A stretch of 64,000 bases of DNA. It comes from SZAS-79 sp038211455 (GTDB lineage Bacteria; Pseudomonadota; Gammaproteobacteria; Burkholderiales; SG8-39). Positions 9,041 to 17,157 of the stretch are shown here, piece after piece; position 1 is the first letter of the stretch, and every line of letters begins with the position of its first letter. The position numbers and the translations under genes are program-made. The stretch is from NCBI GenBank assembly GCA_038211455.1, contig JBBQVP010000001.1:1-64000 (forward strand), read 5' to 3'. The notes under the pieces were generated by a model that worked only from the letters and a program-made list of their open reading frames with translations, was not told the origin of the DNA and did no database searches.

Positions 9041-9397
9041 GTGGCCGGCACCGGCGTAACGCACAAAGCGGGATTCGGCAGGGACCAGCGGATACGCACG
9101 AGCGCGGAGTTTGAAGCGCTTCTGCGTGGCGGGATGCGTCGCAGTCACGCAGGTTTTACCTTTTTCTTTTTCCGCCGCCCTGAAGGTCATGCCCGGCTCG
9201 GCATCCTCATTTCCAAAAAAAATGCGGCTCGCGCGACGGATCGAAATCGAATTAAGCGTTGCATTCGCGAGGCATTTCGGCAATCGCAAGAGGTCTTGGG
9301 TGCAATCGATCTGTTGGTGCGTCCGCCGTACGGCCTGAAGCCCTCTAGTGAGACGGTGGTTAGGCTGCTGTCCTGTTTTGAGAGGTTGGTCAAATGA
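9041..9397 (+). CDS. rnpA: Ribonuclease P protein component
   Basis: 118-residue protein subunit of RNase P, which helps the catalytic RNA remove tRNA 5' leaders. The conserved core GILISKKNAARATDRNRIKR is the family signature, followed by CIREAFR. An aromatic stretch FTFFFFRR lies on the central beta strand. I chose the GTG at 9041, 25 bp after rpmH, because it gives the usual family length (~118); the frame also opens upstream over rpmH (ATG 8957), which adds nothing conserved. The ribosome site is weak, so translation may depend on rpmH. Confidence 0.94.
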   Translation: MAGTGVTHKAGFGRDQRIRTSAEFEALLRGGMRRSHAGFTFFFFRRPEGHARLGILISKKNAARATDRNRIKRCIREAFRQSQEVLGAIDLLVRPPYGLKPSSETVVRLLSCFERLVK

Positions 9398-9421
9398 AGC
9401 CCATCTGTTGAGACTGCTGCC

Positions 9422-9643
9422 TTGAAAACACTCCTTCGCGCGATGATTCGTGCTTATCGCTATTTTTTGAGCCCGATGCTAGCGCCCAGCTGCCGCTTTT
9501 TTCCAACCTGCTCGGAATATGCCGATGACGCAATCGGCAGGCACGGTGCGATTCGCGGTTCCTGGCTGGTGGCCAAACGAATTTCCTGCTGCCATCCTTG
9601 GCACGTGGGTGGATATGATCCGGTGCCGGGGCGCCAGAAATAA
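9422..9643 (+). CDS. yidD: Membrane protein insertion efficiency factor YidD
   Basis: 73-residue YidD/UPF0161 protein, a small membrane-associated factor that assists YidC. The hallmark residues are present: SCRFFPTCSEYADDAI with two Cys, then GSWLVAKRISCCHPWHVGGYDPVP. Start is a TTG at 9422 (MKTLLRAMIRAYRYFLSP), which fits the family's hydrophobic N-terminus; an ATG at 9443 would drop seven residues. The stop overlaps the yidC start (TAATG, one shared base), so the two are translationally coupled. Confidence 0.94.
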   Translation: MKTLLRAMIRAYRYFLSPMLAPSCRFFPTCSEYADDAIGRHGAIRGSWLVAKRISCCHPWHVGGYDPVPGRQK

Positions 9644-11331
9644 TGAAAACCATGGATATCCAGAGACTTATTCTGTTCTTTGTGTTCAGTTTTTCCCTGC
9701 TGATGCTGTGGACCGAATGGGAGAAAACGCAGCGACCAAAGCTGCCCCCGGTAGCCGCCGCCGCACAGAGCCCGGCAGGTGCCAAGACAGTGCCAACAGG
9801 AGTGGTGCCCTCGCCACCGACGGCAGCGCCGGCGGTCACTCCCGCAGCGGCGCACGTGCCGTCCGCGACGCCGGTGGCGGCGAAGGGAGAGACGATCCAG
9901 GTGCGCACGGATCTACTTATCGCCGATATCGACACGCTTGGTGGCAGCGTGACGCGGCTCGAATTGATCAAACACAAAGAGACAAACGACCAAAGCAAGA
10001 ACCTCGTTCTGCTTGGTGCCGAGCACCAGTATTTTGCGCAGAGCGGACTGACTGGTGAGGGTGGACCCAACCACCGCACCTTGTGGCGTGCGCAAGCGGG
10101 GGAACGCACGCTCGAGGAGGGAAAAACATCACTGGAGGTGCGCCTTACGGCGGAGGGAAGCGATGGTCTTTCCGTGGAGAAGGTATATACCTTCAAGCGT
10201 GATAGCTATGTCGTCGATGTCTCCTTGGAAGTCCGCAACGGCGGCTCCACGCCGGTTGTGCCGCATGCCTATTTCCAGCTGACCCACGACGGAAAGCACG
10301 CTGGGGGAGGAAGTTCGCTTGCGCAGTCTTTCGGGGCGCAGAGCTACGGCGGTTTCGCAGAGTACACCGAAGAGAAGAAGTTTCAGAAAGTCCACTATTC
10401 CGACGTGGACAAGGGTAAAGCCGATTACGCGAAGCAGGCCGGAGACGGGTGGCTAGCGTTTATCGAGCACTACTTCGTTTCCGCCTGGCTGCCGAAAGGG
10501 ACCTCGCAGCGGGACTACGTGATAGAGAAGCGGGCCGACGGCCTCTACACCGGCCGCGTCGTGCTTGCCTTTCCGGCGGTGGCGCCGGGCGGAACCGCGA
10601 AACTCGCCGCGGCGCTGTACGCCGGTCCGCAGGAACAGCACAGGCTGAAGGAGGTGGCACCAGGTTTCGATCTGGTCGTCGACTTTGGCTGGCTCACGAT
10701 CATTGCCCTGCCGTTGTTCTGGCTGCTGGAGAAGTATCACAGCCTTGCAGGCAACTGGGGTGTGGCCATCATCCTGCTGACGGTGACGATCAAGCTGGTC
10801 TTTTTCCCGTTGTCCGCGGCGAGTTACAAGTCGATGGCGAAAATGAAGCTCGTCACGCCGCGGTTGACGAAGATCCGCGAGATGTACGCGAATGACCGCG
10901 CCCGCCAGAACCAGGCCATGATGGAGTTGTATAAAACCGAGAAGATAAATCCCTTGGGAGGGTGCTTCCCGATTCTCGTGCAAATCCCTGTGTTCATCGC
11001 GCTCTACTGGGTGCTCTTGGCCGCGATCGAACTTCGCCATGCCCCGTTCGTGCTGTGGATTCACGACCTGTCGGCGCTAGACCCCTACTACGTCCTGCCA
11101 ATCCTGATGACCGCCACCATGGTGATACAGACCCGGCTGAATCCAGTTCCGCCGGATCCGATTCAGGCGAAGGTGATGATGTTCATGCCCTTCGTGTTCA
11201 GTATTTTCTTTTTCTTCTTCCCAGCTGGCCTCGTGCTCTACTGGCTCTGCAACAACATCCTTTCGATAGCTCAGCAATGGCAGATCCAGCGCATGTTCAC
11301 GCGCGACAAGCCTGCCCATGGAAAACGCTGA
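9643..11331 (+). CDS. yidC: Membrane protein insertase YidC
   Basis: 562-residue inner-membrane insertase working alone or with SecYEG. It has an N-terminal membrane segment (about 5-22), a Pro/Ala-rich linker and the large periplasmic beta domain (about 85-340). The conserved membrane core starts around residue 350 (FGWLTIIALPLFWLLEKYHS), with the cytoplasmic helical loop KSMAKMKLVTPRLTKIREMY and NPLGGCFPILVQIPVFIALY. The tail is basic. The length is typical of Gram-negative YidC. It overlaps yidD by 1 bp and mnmE by 14 bp, indicating one operon. Confidence 0.98.
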   Translation: MKTMDIQRLILFFVFSFSLLMLWTEWEKTQRPKLPPVAAAAQSPAGAKTVPTGVVPSPPTAAPAVTPAAAHVPSATPVAAKGETIQVRTDLLIADIDTLGGSVTRLELIKHKETNDQSKNLVLLGAEHQYFAQSGLTGEGGPNHRTLWRAQAGERTLEEGKTSLEVRLTAEGSDGLSVEKVYTFKRDSYVVDVSLEVRNGGSTPVVPHAYFQLTHDGKHAGGGSSLAQSFGAQSYGGFAEYTEEKKFQKVHYSDVDKGKADYAKQAGDGWLAFIEHYFVSAWLPKGTSQRDYVIEKRADGLYTGRVVLAFPAVAPGGTAKLAAALYAGPQEQHRLKEVAPGFDLVVDFGWLTIIALPLFWLLEKYHSLAGNWGVAIILLTVTIKLVFFPLSAASYKSMAKMKLVTPRLTKIREMYANDRARQNQAMMELYKTEKINPLGGCFPILVQIPVFIALYWVLLAAIELRHAPFVLWIHDLSALDPYYVLPILMTATMVIQTRLNPVPPDPIQAKVMMFMPFVFSIFFFFFPAGLVLYWLCNNILSIAQQWQIQRMFTRDKPAHGKR

Positions 11332-12667
11332 TCCAGCACAAGACACCATAGCCGCGATCGCCACGCCGGCCGGCCGGGGTGGCATAGGCGTCGTCCGGGT
11401 TTCCGGGCCGCGAGCGGGGGATATCGCCACGGTCCTGTTCGGGAGGGTGCCCGACCCTCGCCATGCGACGCTGGGGGCGATACGCGATGCCGAAGGCACC
11501 CAGATTGATCAGGGAATCGCCGTCTTTTATCCCGGACCGAACTCCTACACAGGGGAGGCGGTGCTCGAACTGCAAGGTCACGGGGGAACGGTCGTGCTTG
11601 CCTCCGTGCTGAGCGCGTGCGTTGATGCTGGCGCGCGGCTGGCGGAACCTGGGGAGTTCACCCGGCGGGCATTTCTCAACGGCAAACTGGACTTGGCACA
11701 GGCGGAGGGAGTCGCGGACCTCATCGAGGCGGCCACGGCGGAGGCAGCACGAAGCGCGGTGCGGTCATTGTCAGGGGAGTTTTCTGCCGCGATCGAATCC
11801 CTGGTTGCTAAAATTATCGAGCTAAGGGCGCTGATCGAGGCCGTGCTCGACTTTCCCGAGGAAGAAATTGATCCTATACATCAGGACGACGCGGCTAGGC
11901 GTTTGTCAAGCCTGCGCGAGGCGGTAGCGCAGGTTTTTGCGAAAAGCCGCCAGGGCAGTCTGCTGCGCTCCGGGATCAACGTTGTCCTCGCGGGTCGTCC
12001 CAACGTCGGGAAATCCAGCCTTCTCAACCGGTTTGCCGGGTCGGATCGCGCCATCGTTACTCCCGTTCCAGGGACGACTCGGGACACCCTGCACGAGACC
12101 ATAGCGATCAACGGTGTGCCGTTGAATATCATCGATACCGCTGGGTTGCACGACGCCGGAGATGAAGTCGAGCAATTGGGAATTGCGCGGACGTGGAACG
12201 CGCTCGGGATGGCTGATCTGGTCTTGATGGTGATGGACGCCACGGCCGGCGTAACACCCGGAGATCGCGCAATCATTGAGCGTTTTCCTGCGGGATTGCG
12301 GCAGTTGCATGTTTTCAACAAGATCGATCTTGCGGACAATGGATCCGAGGCCCGAGAGGGTGAACCAACGGAGATTTTTGTTTCCGCCCAGACCGGCGAA
12401 GGGGTCGACTTGTTGCGCGGTGCTCTTTTGCAGGCGGCCGGCTGGCAGGATTGCGGCGAGTCGCCGTTCGTCGCACGCGAGCGGCATTTGCGTGCCCTCG
12501 CGCAAGCAGAGGAGAGGCTGGCCAAGGCGGCGACGCAGCAGAACCATTGGGAGTTGTTGGCTGAAGAATTGCGGCTCGCGCAGCAGGACCTTGCGGGTAT
12601 TACCGGCGAATTCGGCGCGGATGACCTGTTGGGTGAGATCTTTTCGCGCTTTTGTATCGGAAAATGA
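11318..12667 (+). CDS. mnmE: tRNA uridine-5-carboxymethylaminomethyl(34) GTPase MnmE
   Basis: 449-residue GTPase that works with MnmG to modify the wobble uridine of certain tRNAs. The N-terminal folate-binding domain has IAAIATPAGRGGIGVVRVSG. The inserted G domain carries the P-loop GRPNVGKSSLLN, the switch GTTRDT, DTAG and NKID. It ends with the invariant FCIGK, whose Cys is catalytic in the family. It starts inside the yidC 3' end (14-bp overlap). The partner gene mnmG lies 14 kb downstream rather than adjacent. Confidence 0.98.
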   Translation: MENADPAQDTIAAIATPAGRGGIGVVRVSGPRAGDIATVLFGRVPDPRHATLGAIRDAEGTQIDQGIAVFYPGPNSYTGEAVLELQGHGGTVVLASVLSACVDAGARLAEPGEFTRRAFLNGKLDLAQAEGVADLIEAATAEAARSAVRSLSGEFSAAIESLVAKIIELRALIEAVLDFPEEEIDPIHQDDAARRLSSLREAVAQVFAKSRQGSLLRSGINVVLAGRPNVGKSSLLNRFAGSDRAIVTPVPGTTRDTLHETIAINGVPLNIIDTAGLHDAGDEVEQLGIARTWNALGMADLVLMVMDATAGVTPGDRAIIERFPAGLRQLHVFNKIDLADNGSEAREGEPTEIFVSAQTGEGVDLLRGALLQAAGWQDCGESPFVARERHLRALAQAEERLAKAATQQNHWELLAEELRLAQQDLAGITGEFGADDLLGEIFSRFCIGK

Positions 12668-12868
12668 GACGGCTTTCTTAATAACCTGCGGACGTTGAGT
12701 TTGCGTCGGTTGTGTCCCCGAAGGGTTTTTGCTGTGCAGCAATCGAAGCCTATCCGCTTGCGGGCCGGCTAGCCGGTCGCAAAGATGCGCTGCTACAATC
12801 CTAGGCTACAAAATTCAAAAACATCGGCCCGGCCAGCCCAGGGCCGTTTTCATTTTGGAGCACACTTA
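12668..12868. other. mnmE-pckG spacer
   Basis: This 201-bp spacer has a 12-bp perfect palindrome (CCGGCTAGCCGG, 12765-12776), a -10-like TACAAT (12794-12799) without a good -35, and a terminator-like hairpin just before pckG (listed separately). It marks the boundary between the conserved origin block and the metabolic block. No gene seen. Confidence 0.6.
12825..12856 (+). terminator. Hairpin with T-tract in the pckG leader (possible attenuator)
   Basis: CGGCCC (12825-12830) pairs with GGGCCG (12841-12846) across a 10-base loop that can itself pair (GGCCAGCC). TTTTCATTTT follows. It resembles an intrinsic terminator but ends directly at the pckG ribosome site (GGAG 12857-12860). It could end mnmE transcripts or attenuate pckG. 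Not proven. Confidence 0.5.
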
Positions 12869-14698
12869 ATGACCGAACCTTTGACTGATATTTCGAGCGC
12901 GCCCGACTATGTACGGCACCGGGCGCTGCGCGAGTGGGTTTCGCAAATCGTGCGGCTCGCCAAGCCCGATCGCATTGTCTGGTGCGACGGTTCGGAAGCG
13001 GAGTACGACAGGTTGTGTACCGAGCTCGTGGTTTCAGGCACGTTCATCAAGCTGAACGAGAAGTTGCGCCCCGGAAGTTATCTTGCACGATCCAACCCTA
13101 CTGATGTTGCGCGCATGGAGGATCGCACCTTCATCTGCAGCGCAAAAAAAGACGACGCCGGCCCGACCAACAACTGGATGGCGCCGGCAGAAATGCGCGA
13201 GACGATTGGCCGCCTCTTTGACGGCTGTATGCGCGGCCGCACGATGTACGTGGTTCCGTACTCGATGGGCCCGATCGGCTCGCACATTGCCCAGGTCGGC
13301 GTTGAACTGTCCGACTCGGCATACGTGGTGGTCAACATGCGGATCATGACCCGCATGGGCCGCGCAGTGGTCGAGCACCTCGGCGAGGACGGGGCGTTTG
13401 TTCCGTGCGTGCATTCGGTGGGTGCGCCTTTGGAGGCAGGACAGAACGACGTCGCCTGGCCGTGCAGCGAGAAGGAGAAGTGGATAGTACATTTCCCGGA
13501 AACGCGTGAAATATGGTCGTTCGGGTCCGGCTACGGTGGTAACGCGCTGCTGGGAAAGAAGTGCCTCGCGCTGCGTATCGCTTCGGTCATGGCGCGTGAC
13601 GAGGGCTGGCTGGCAGAACATATGCTGATCCTTGGCGTCGAGTCCCCGAAGGGCGAGAAGCATTACATCTCGGCGGCATTTCCGTCGGCGTGCGGCAAAA
13701 CCAACTTTGCAATGCTGATACCGCCAAAGAGTTTTTCTGGATGGAAGATTACGACAATCGGTGAAGACATTGCCTGGATAAAGCCGGGCAAGGACGGGCG
13801 TTTCTATGCGCTCAATCCCGAAGCCGGCTTCTTCGGTGTGGCCCCGGGCACCTCGGACGCAACCAACCCGAACGCGATGAAGACGCTTCGTTGTGGGGTC
13901 ATATTCACCAACGTCGCGCTCACACCCGAAGGGGACGTCTGGTGGGAAGGCATGACCGATGAGCCCCCGGCGAAGCTGACCGACTGGCAGGGCAAGCCTT
14001 GGACCCCGGATTGCGGGCGACTTGCCGCGCATGCGAACTCCCGGTTCACGGTTGCCGCAGCGCAGTGCCCCTCAATGGACCCAGCCTGGGAAGACCCGGC
14101 GGGCGTACCAATTTCTGCGTTTCTCTTTGGCGGTCGCCGTTCTTCCACGGTGCCGCTGGTGGTCGAGGCGCCGAGCTGGGAAGACGGTGTGTACATGGCG
14201 GCAACACTTGGATCGGAGACTACCGCTGCGATCACCGGCAAGGTGGGGGTGGTGCGGCGCGACCCGATGGCGATGCTGGCGTTCTGCGGTTACAACATCG
14301 GTGACTACTTCGCACACTGGCTGAAGGTAGGTAAAGCCGCGGCGCGGGCACCGAAGATTTTTCGCGTCAACTGGTTTCGACGGGATGCCTCAGGTAAGTT
14401 CATCTGGCCCGGTTTCGGCGAGAACATGCGGGTGCTGCAATGGATCGTCGAGCGTTGCGAGGGCCGCGCCCACGGAAACGCGACCCCCCTCGGGATCATG
14501 CCGAGCTACGAAGATCTTTCCTGGAAGGGACTCGAAAAATTTTCCGCGACCCAGTATGCCGAACTGAGCCAGGTCGAACATGACGCATGGGCGAACGAAC
14601 TGCATTCTCACGACGAACTCCTCGGCAAGCTCGGCGCACATCTTCCGCGGGAACTTGAGACGCGTCGTGCGCTCTTGCACCAAAAACTGGCAGCATAA
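12869..14698 (+). CDS. pckG: Phosphoenolpyruvate carboxykinase (GTP)
   Basis: 609-residue GTP-dependent PEPCK that interconverts oxaloacetate + GTP and phosphoenolpyruvate + CO2 + GDP, the entry step of gluconeogenesis. The kinase-1a loop FPSACGKTNFAML is diagnostic of the GTP class; IGEDIAWIKPGKDGR and NPEAGFFGVAPGTS are further family blocks. Length (~600) fits the GTP class and not the ~530-residue ATP class. Start is the ATG at 12869 with GGAG nine bases upstream; an in-frame ATG at 12785 would add 28 unconserved residues. The next gene starts 24 bp downstream, so the metabolic block may be one transcript. Its presence suggests growth on C4 or C2 acids. Confidence 0.97.
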   Translation: MTEPLTDISSAPDYVRHRALREWVSQIVRLAKPDRIVWCDGSEAEYDRLCTELVVSGTFIKLNEKLRPGSYLARSNPTDVARMEDRTFICSAKKDDAGPTNNWMAPAEMRETIGRLFDGCMRGRTMYVVPYSMGPIGSHIAQVGVELSDSAYVVVNMRIMTRMGRAVVEHLGEDGAFVPCVHSVGAPLEAGQNDVAWPCSEKEKWIVHFPETREIWSFGSGYGGNALLGKKCLALRIASVMARDEGWLAEHMLILGVESPKGEKHYISAAFPSACGKTNFAMLIPPKSFSGWKITTIGEDIAWIKPGKDGRFYALNPEAGFFGVAPGTSDATNPNAMKTLRCGVIFTNVALTPEGDVWWEGMTDEPPAKLTDWQGKPWTPDCGRLAAHANSRFTVAAAQCPSMDPAWEDPAGVPISAFLFGGRRSSTVPLVVEAPSWEDGVYMAATLGSETTAAITGKVGVVRRDPMAMLAFCGYNIGDYFAHWLKVGKAAARAPKIFRVNWFRRDASGKFIWPGFGENMRVLQWIVERCEGRAHGNATPLGIMPSYEDLSWKGLEKFSATQYAELSQVEHDAWANELHSHDELLGKLGAHLPRELETRRALLHQKLAA

Positions 14699-14722
14699 AA
14701 GGCAACGGAGCCCGGGGATCGC

Positions 14723-16066
14723 GTGAGCCACGTCTTTCATCGCAATCCGAAGAATGAGTATCCCGTGGCCGTTCGCGGTGACGGCCCCTATCTGATCGAC
14801 CGCGAGGGAAAGCGCTATCTCGATGCGTCGGGCGGTGCGGCCGTGTCCTGTCTCGGACACTCCGACCGGAAGGTGGTGGAGGCGATCAAACAGCAGCTTG
14901 ACCTGCTGCCATTTGCGCACACCTCGTTCTTCAGCAATGAGCCGATGGAGGCGCTGGCGGACGAACTCATTCGTCGCGCGCCAAAAGAATTCGGCCAGGT
15001 CTACTTCGTATCCGGCGGTTCGGAGGCAATCGAGGCTGCGTTGAAGCTCGCTAGGCAATATTTCGTGGAGAAGGGGGATCCCGGCCGGGAACACATCATC
15101 GCGCGGCGCGGGAGCTATCACGGCAACACGCTGGGAGCCCTTGCGGTCGGGGGCAATGCGCAGCGTCGAACCCAGTTCGAGCCCATGTTGATCGATGTTG
15201 CGCACGTCTCGCCGTGCTTTGCGTACCGGGAAAAGTTCGCCCAAGAATCGGATGACGACTATGCCATTCGCCTTGCCGGAGAACTGGAGGCCGAAATCCT
15301 GCGCTTGGGCGCATCGAGCGTGATGGCTTTCGTGGCAGAAACGGTCGTGGGCGCGACGCTGGGCGCGGTTGAGCCAGTCCGGGGATACTTCCGGCGAGTC
15401 CGCGAAGTGTGTGACAAGTACGGTGTGCTTTTGATCCTAGACGAAGTGATGTGCGGCATGGGTCGTTGCGGAACGCTTTTCACGTTCGAACAAGAAAGCA
15501 TTGTTCCGGATCTGGTGTGCATCGCCAAGGGGCTGGGCGCCGGCTACCAGCCGATCGGCGCGGTCATCGCCACCCGCAAGATATATGATGCGGTTGTTTC
15601 CGGCAGCGGGTTTTTTCAGCACGGGCACACCTATCTTGGCCACGCCGCCGCTTGCGCGGGTGCGCTCGCGGTGCAGAAACGGCTCAACGAAGATGGTTTG
15701 CTGGCCCGCGTCGAGCCGACCGGACAGATGCTGCACGGAAAACTCCGGGCTGCATTCGGAGGGCACCCGCACGTAGGTGACATCCGCGGGAGAGGGCTCT
15801 TTCAGGCCCTCGAACTGGTAGAAGATCGGGCGACGAAGAAGCCCTTCGATGCGTCGCGGAAAATAAATGCTCGCCTTAAAAAGGAAGCTCTGACCGCCGG
15901 CCTGATGTGCTACCCCACTGGCGGCACTGCTGACGGGATTCACGGTGACCACGTGTTGTTCGCCCCGCCGTTCATCGTGGAAGAGACCCACTTGGACGAG
16001 CTGGTGGAGAAGTTTTCAGTGGCGTTGAATGCGACGCTCGGGACACCGACCGGGGTTGCCGCCTAA
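14723..16066 (+). CDS. Class III PLP-dependent aminotransferase, substrate unknown
   Basis: 447-residue fold-type I aminotransferase of class III (omega-aminotransferase group), which usually moves an amino group between an amine or omega-amino acid and a keto acid. GGSEAIEAALKLAR and SYHGNTLGAL bind the cofactor phosphate. LILDEVMCGMGRCG gives the PLP-ring Asp (about D240) and CIAKGLGAGYQPIGAV the Schiff-base Lys (about K269). Start GTG at 14723, 24 bp after pckG. Neighbours are a TAXI-TRAP importer, a CoA-transferase and a CitE-like lyase, which points to catabolism of an imported amino or organic acid. Sequence alone does not identify the substrate. Confidence 0.88.
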   Translation: MSHVFHRNPKNEYPVAVRGDGPYLIDREGKRYLDASGGAAVSCLGHSDRKVVEAIKQQLDLLPFAHTSFFSNEPMEALADELIRRAPKEFGQVYFVSGGSEAIEAALKLARQYFVEKGDPGREHIIARRGSYHGNTLGALAVGGNAQRRTQFEPMLIDVAHVSPCFAYREKFAQESDDDYAIRLAGELEAEILRLGASSVMAFVAETVVGATLGAVEPVRGYFRRVREVCDKYGVLLILDEVMCGMGRCGTLFTFEQESIVPDLVCIAKGLGAGYQPIGAVIATRKIYDAVVSGSGFFQHGHTYLGHAAACAGALAVQKRLNEDGLLARVEPTGQMLHGKLRAAFGGHPHVGDIRGRGLFQALELVEDRATKKPFDASRKINARLKKEALTAGLMCYPTGGTADGIHGDHVLFAPPFIVEETHLDELVEKFSVALNATLGTPTGVAA

Positions 16067-16113
16067 AACCGCGTTGGTTAAGCTTGCTTGTACATACTCT
16101 CACGGAGCGCACC

Positions 16114-17085
16114 ATGAACAGACTCTTTGTATTGTCCCTATTCGCGGTCAGCTCGATTGGCCTAGTTGTACCGGATTTACATGCCCAGCAGAAATACATG
16201 ACCATCGGGACGGGAGGGGTCACTGGCGTGTATTACGCGGCGGGTGGCGCCATCTGCCGGCTTGTGAACAAGGATCGAAAGGTCCACAACATTCGCTGCT
16301 CGGTGGAGTCCACCGGGGGATCCGTATTCAATATCAATACGATTAAGGCGGGCGAGTTGGACATGGGCGTGTCGCAGTCGGATGTCCAGTACAACTCCGT
16401 CAACGGGCTGGCCAACTTCAAGAGTGCAGGACCCTACTCGGATTTGCGCGCCGTGATGTCCCTGCATCCGGAGCCATTTACCGTGCTGGCGCGCAAGGAG
16501 GCGGGCATCAAATCGTTTGCCGACTTCAAGGGCAAGAAATTCAATGTCGGGAATCCGGGATCGGGAACGCGCGCCTCGTTCGAGGAAATGCTTGCCGCAA
16601 TGGGCTGGAAGATGAGCGATTTCGCGCTGGCATCCGAGCTTAAGGCGGATGAGCACGGCGCGGCGCTGTGCGATGGGAAGATCGACGGCTTTTTTTACGG
16701 GGTAGGCCACCCCTCGGCCAACATCCAGGATCCGACCACGACATGTGGAGCGAAGCTCGTTTCTCTGACCGGTCCTGCCATCGACAAGCTGGTGAAAGAC
16801 AAGCCGTATTACGCCTATACAACGATTCCGGCAGCACTCTATCCGAACAATCCGGCGGAGACCAAGACATACGGTGTATTGGCGACCCTGGTGTCCTCGT
16901 CGAAGGTTCCCTCGGAAACCGTGTATGCGGTGGTGAAGGCGGTGTTCGAAAATTTCGACGAGTTCAAGAAACTTCATCCCGCGCTCGCTCATCTGAAGCC
17001 GGAAAGTATGATCTCGGATGGCCTGTCGGCGCCGCTTCATGAGGGCGCGGCGAGGTACTACAAAGAAAAAGGCTGGTTGAAGTGA
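16114..17085 (+). CDS. TAXI-family TRAP transporter solute receptor
   Basis: 323-residue periplasmic binding protein of the TAXI (TRAP-associated extracytoplasmic immunogenic) type. A signal peptide covers about residues 1-25 (hydrophobic core, then HAQ cleavage region). The mature part begins with the TAXI hallmark MTIGTGGVTGVYYAAGGAIC and continues STGGSVFNINTIKAGELDMG. Start is the ATG at 16114, preceded by CGGAG; a TTG 30 bp upstream adds ten residues before the signal peptide and is less likely. The fused TRAP permease gene follows, its obligate partner. TAXI systems are reported to carry organic acids such as glutamate or 2-oxoglutarate; the ligand here is unknown. Confidence 0.93.
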   Translation: MNRLFVLSLFAVSSIGLVVPDLHAQQKYMTIGTGGVTGVYYAAGGAICRLVNKDRKVHNIRCSVESTGGSVFNINTIKAGELDMGVSQSDVQYNSVNGLANFKSAGPYSDLRAVMSLHPEPFTVLARKEAGIKSFADFKGKKFNVGNPGSGTRASFEEMLAAMGWKMSDFALASELKADEHGAALCDGKIDGFFYGVGHPSANIQDPTTTCGAKLVSLTGPAIDKLVKDKPYYAYTTIPAALYPNNPAETKTYGVLATLVSSSKVPSETVYAVVKAVFENFDEFKKLHPALAHLKPESMISDGLSAPLHEGAARYYKEKGWLK

Positions 17086-17111
17086 TCGTGTAATTCCAGG
17101 AAGACAACCGG

Positions 17112-17135
17112 GGGGCGGAATGCAAGTTCCGCCCC
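17112..17135 (+). terminator. 9-bp perfect hairpin between TAXI receptor and permease
   Basis: GGGGCGGAA (17112-17120) and TTCCGCCCC (17127-17135) form a perfect stem around a 6-base loop. Only a mixed gttgtgttt follows, so it is a weak terminator at best. It could shield the receptor mRNA and favour receptor over permease expression, as is common for binding-protein genes. Confidence 0.6.
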
Positions 17136-17157
17136 GTTGTGTTTCGGGGAGAGCGAA

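Noticed and set aside
8316..9059. 247-codon frame across the dnaA start and rpmH
   Set aside because: It runs antisense to dnaA and over the promoters and rpmH; rpmH is in a different frame.
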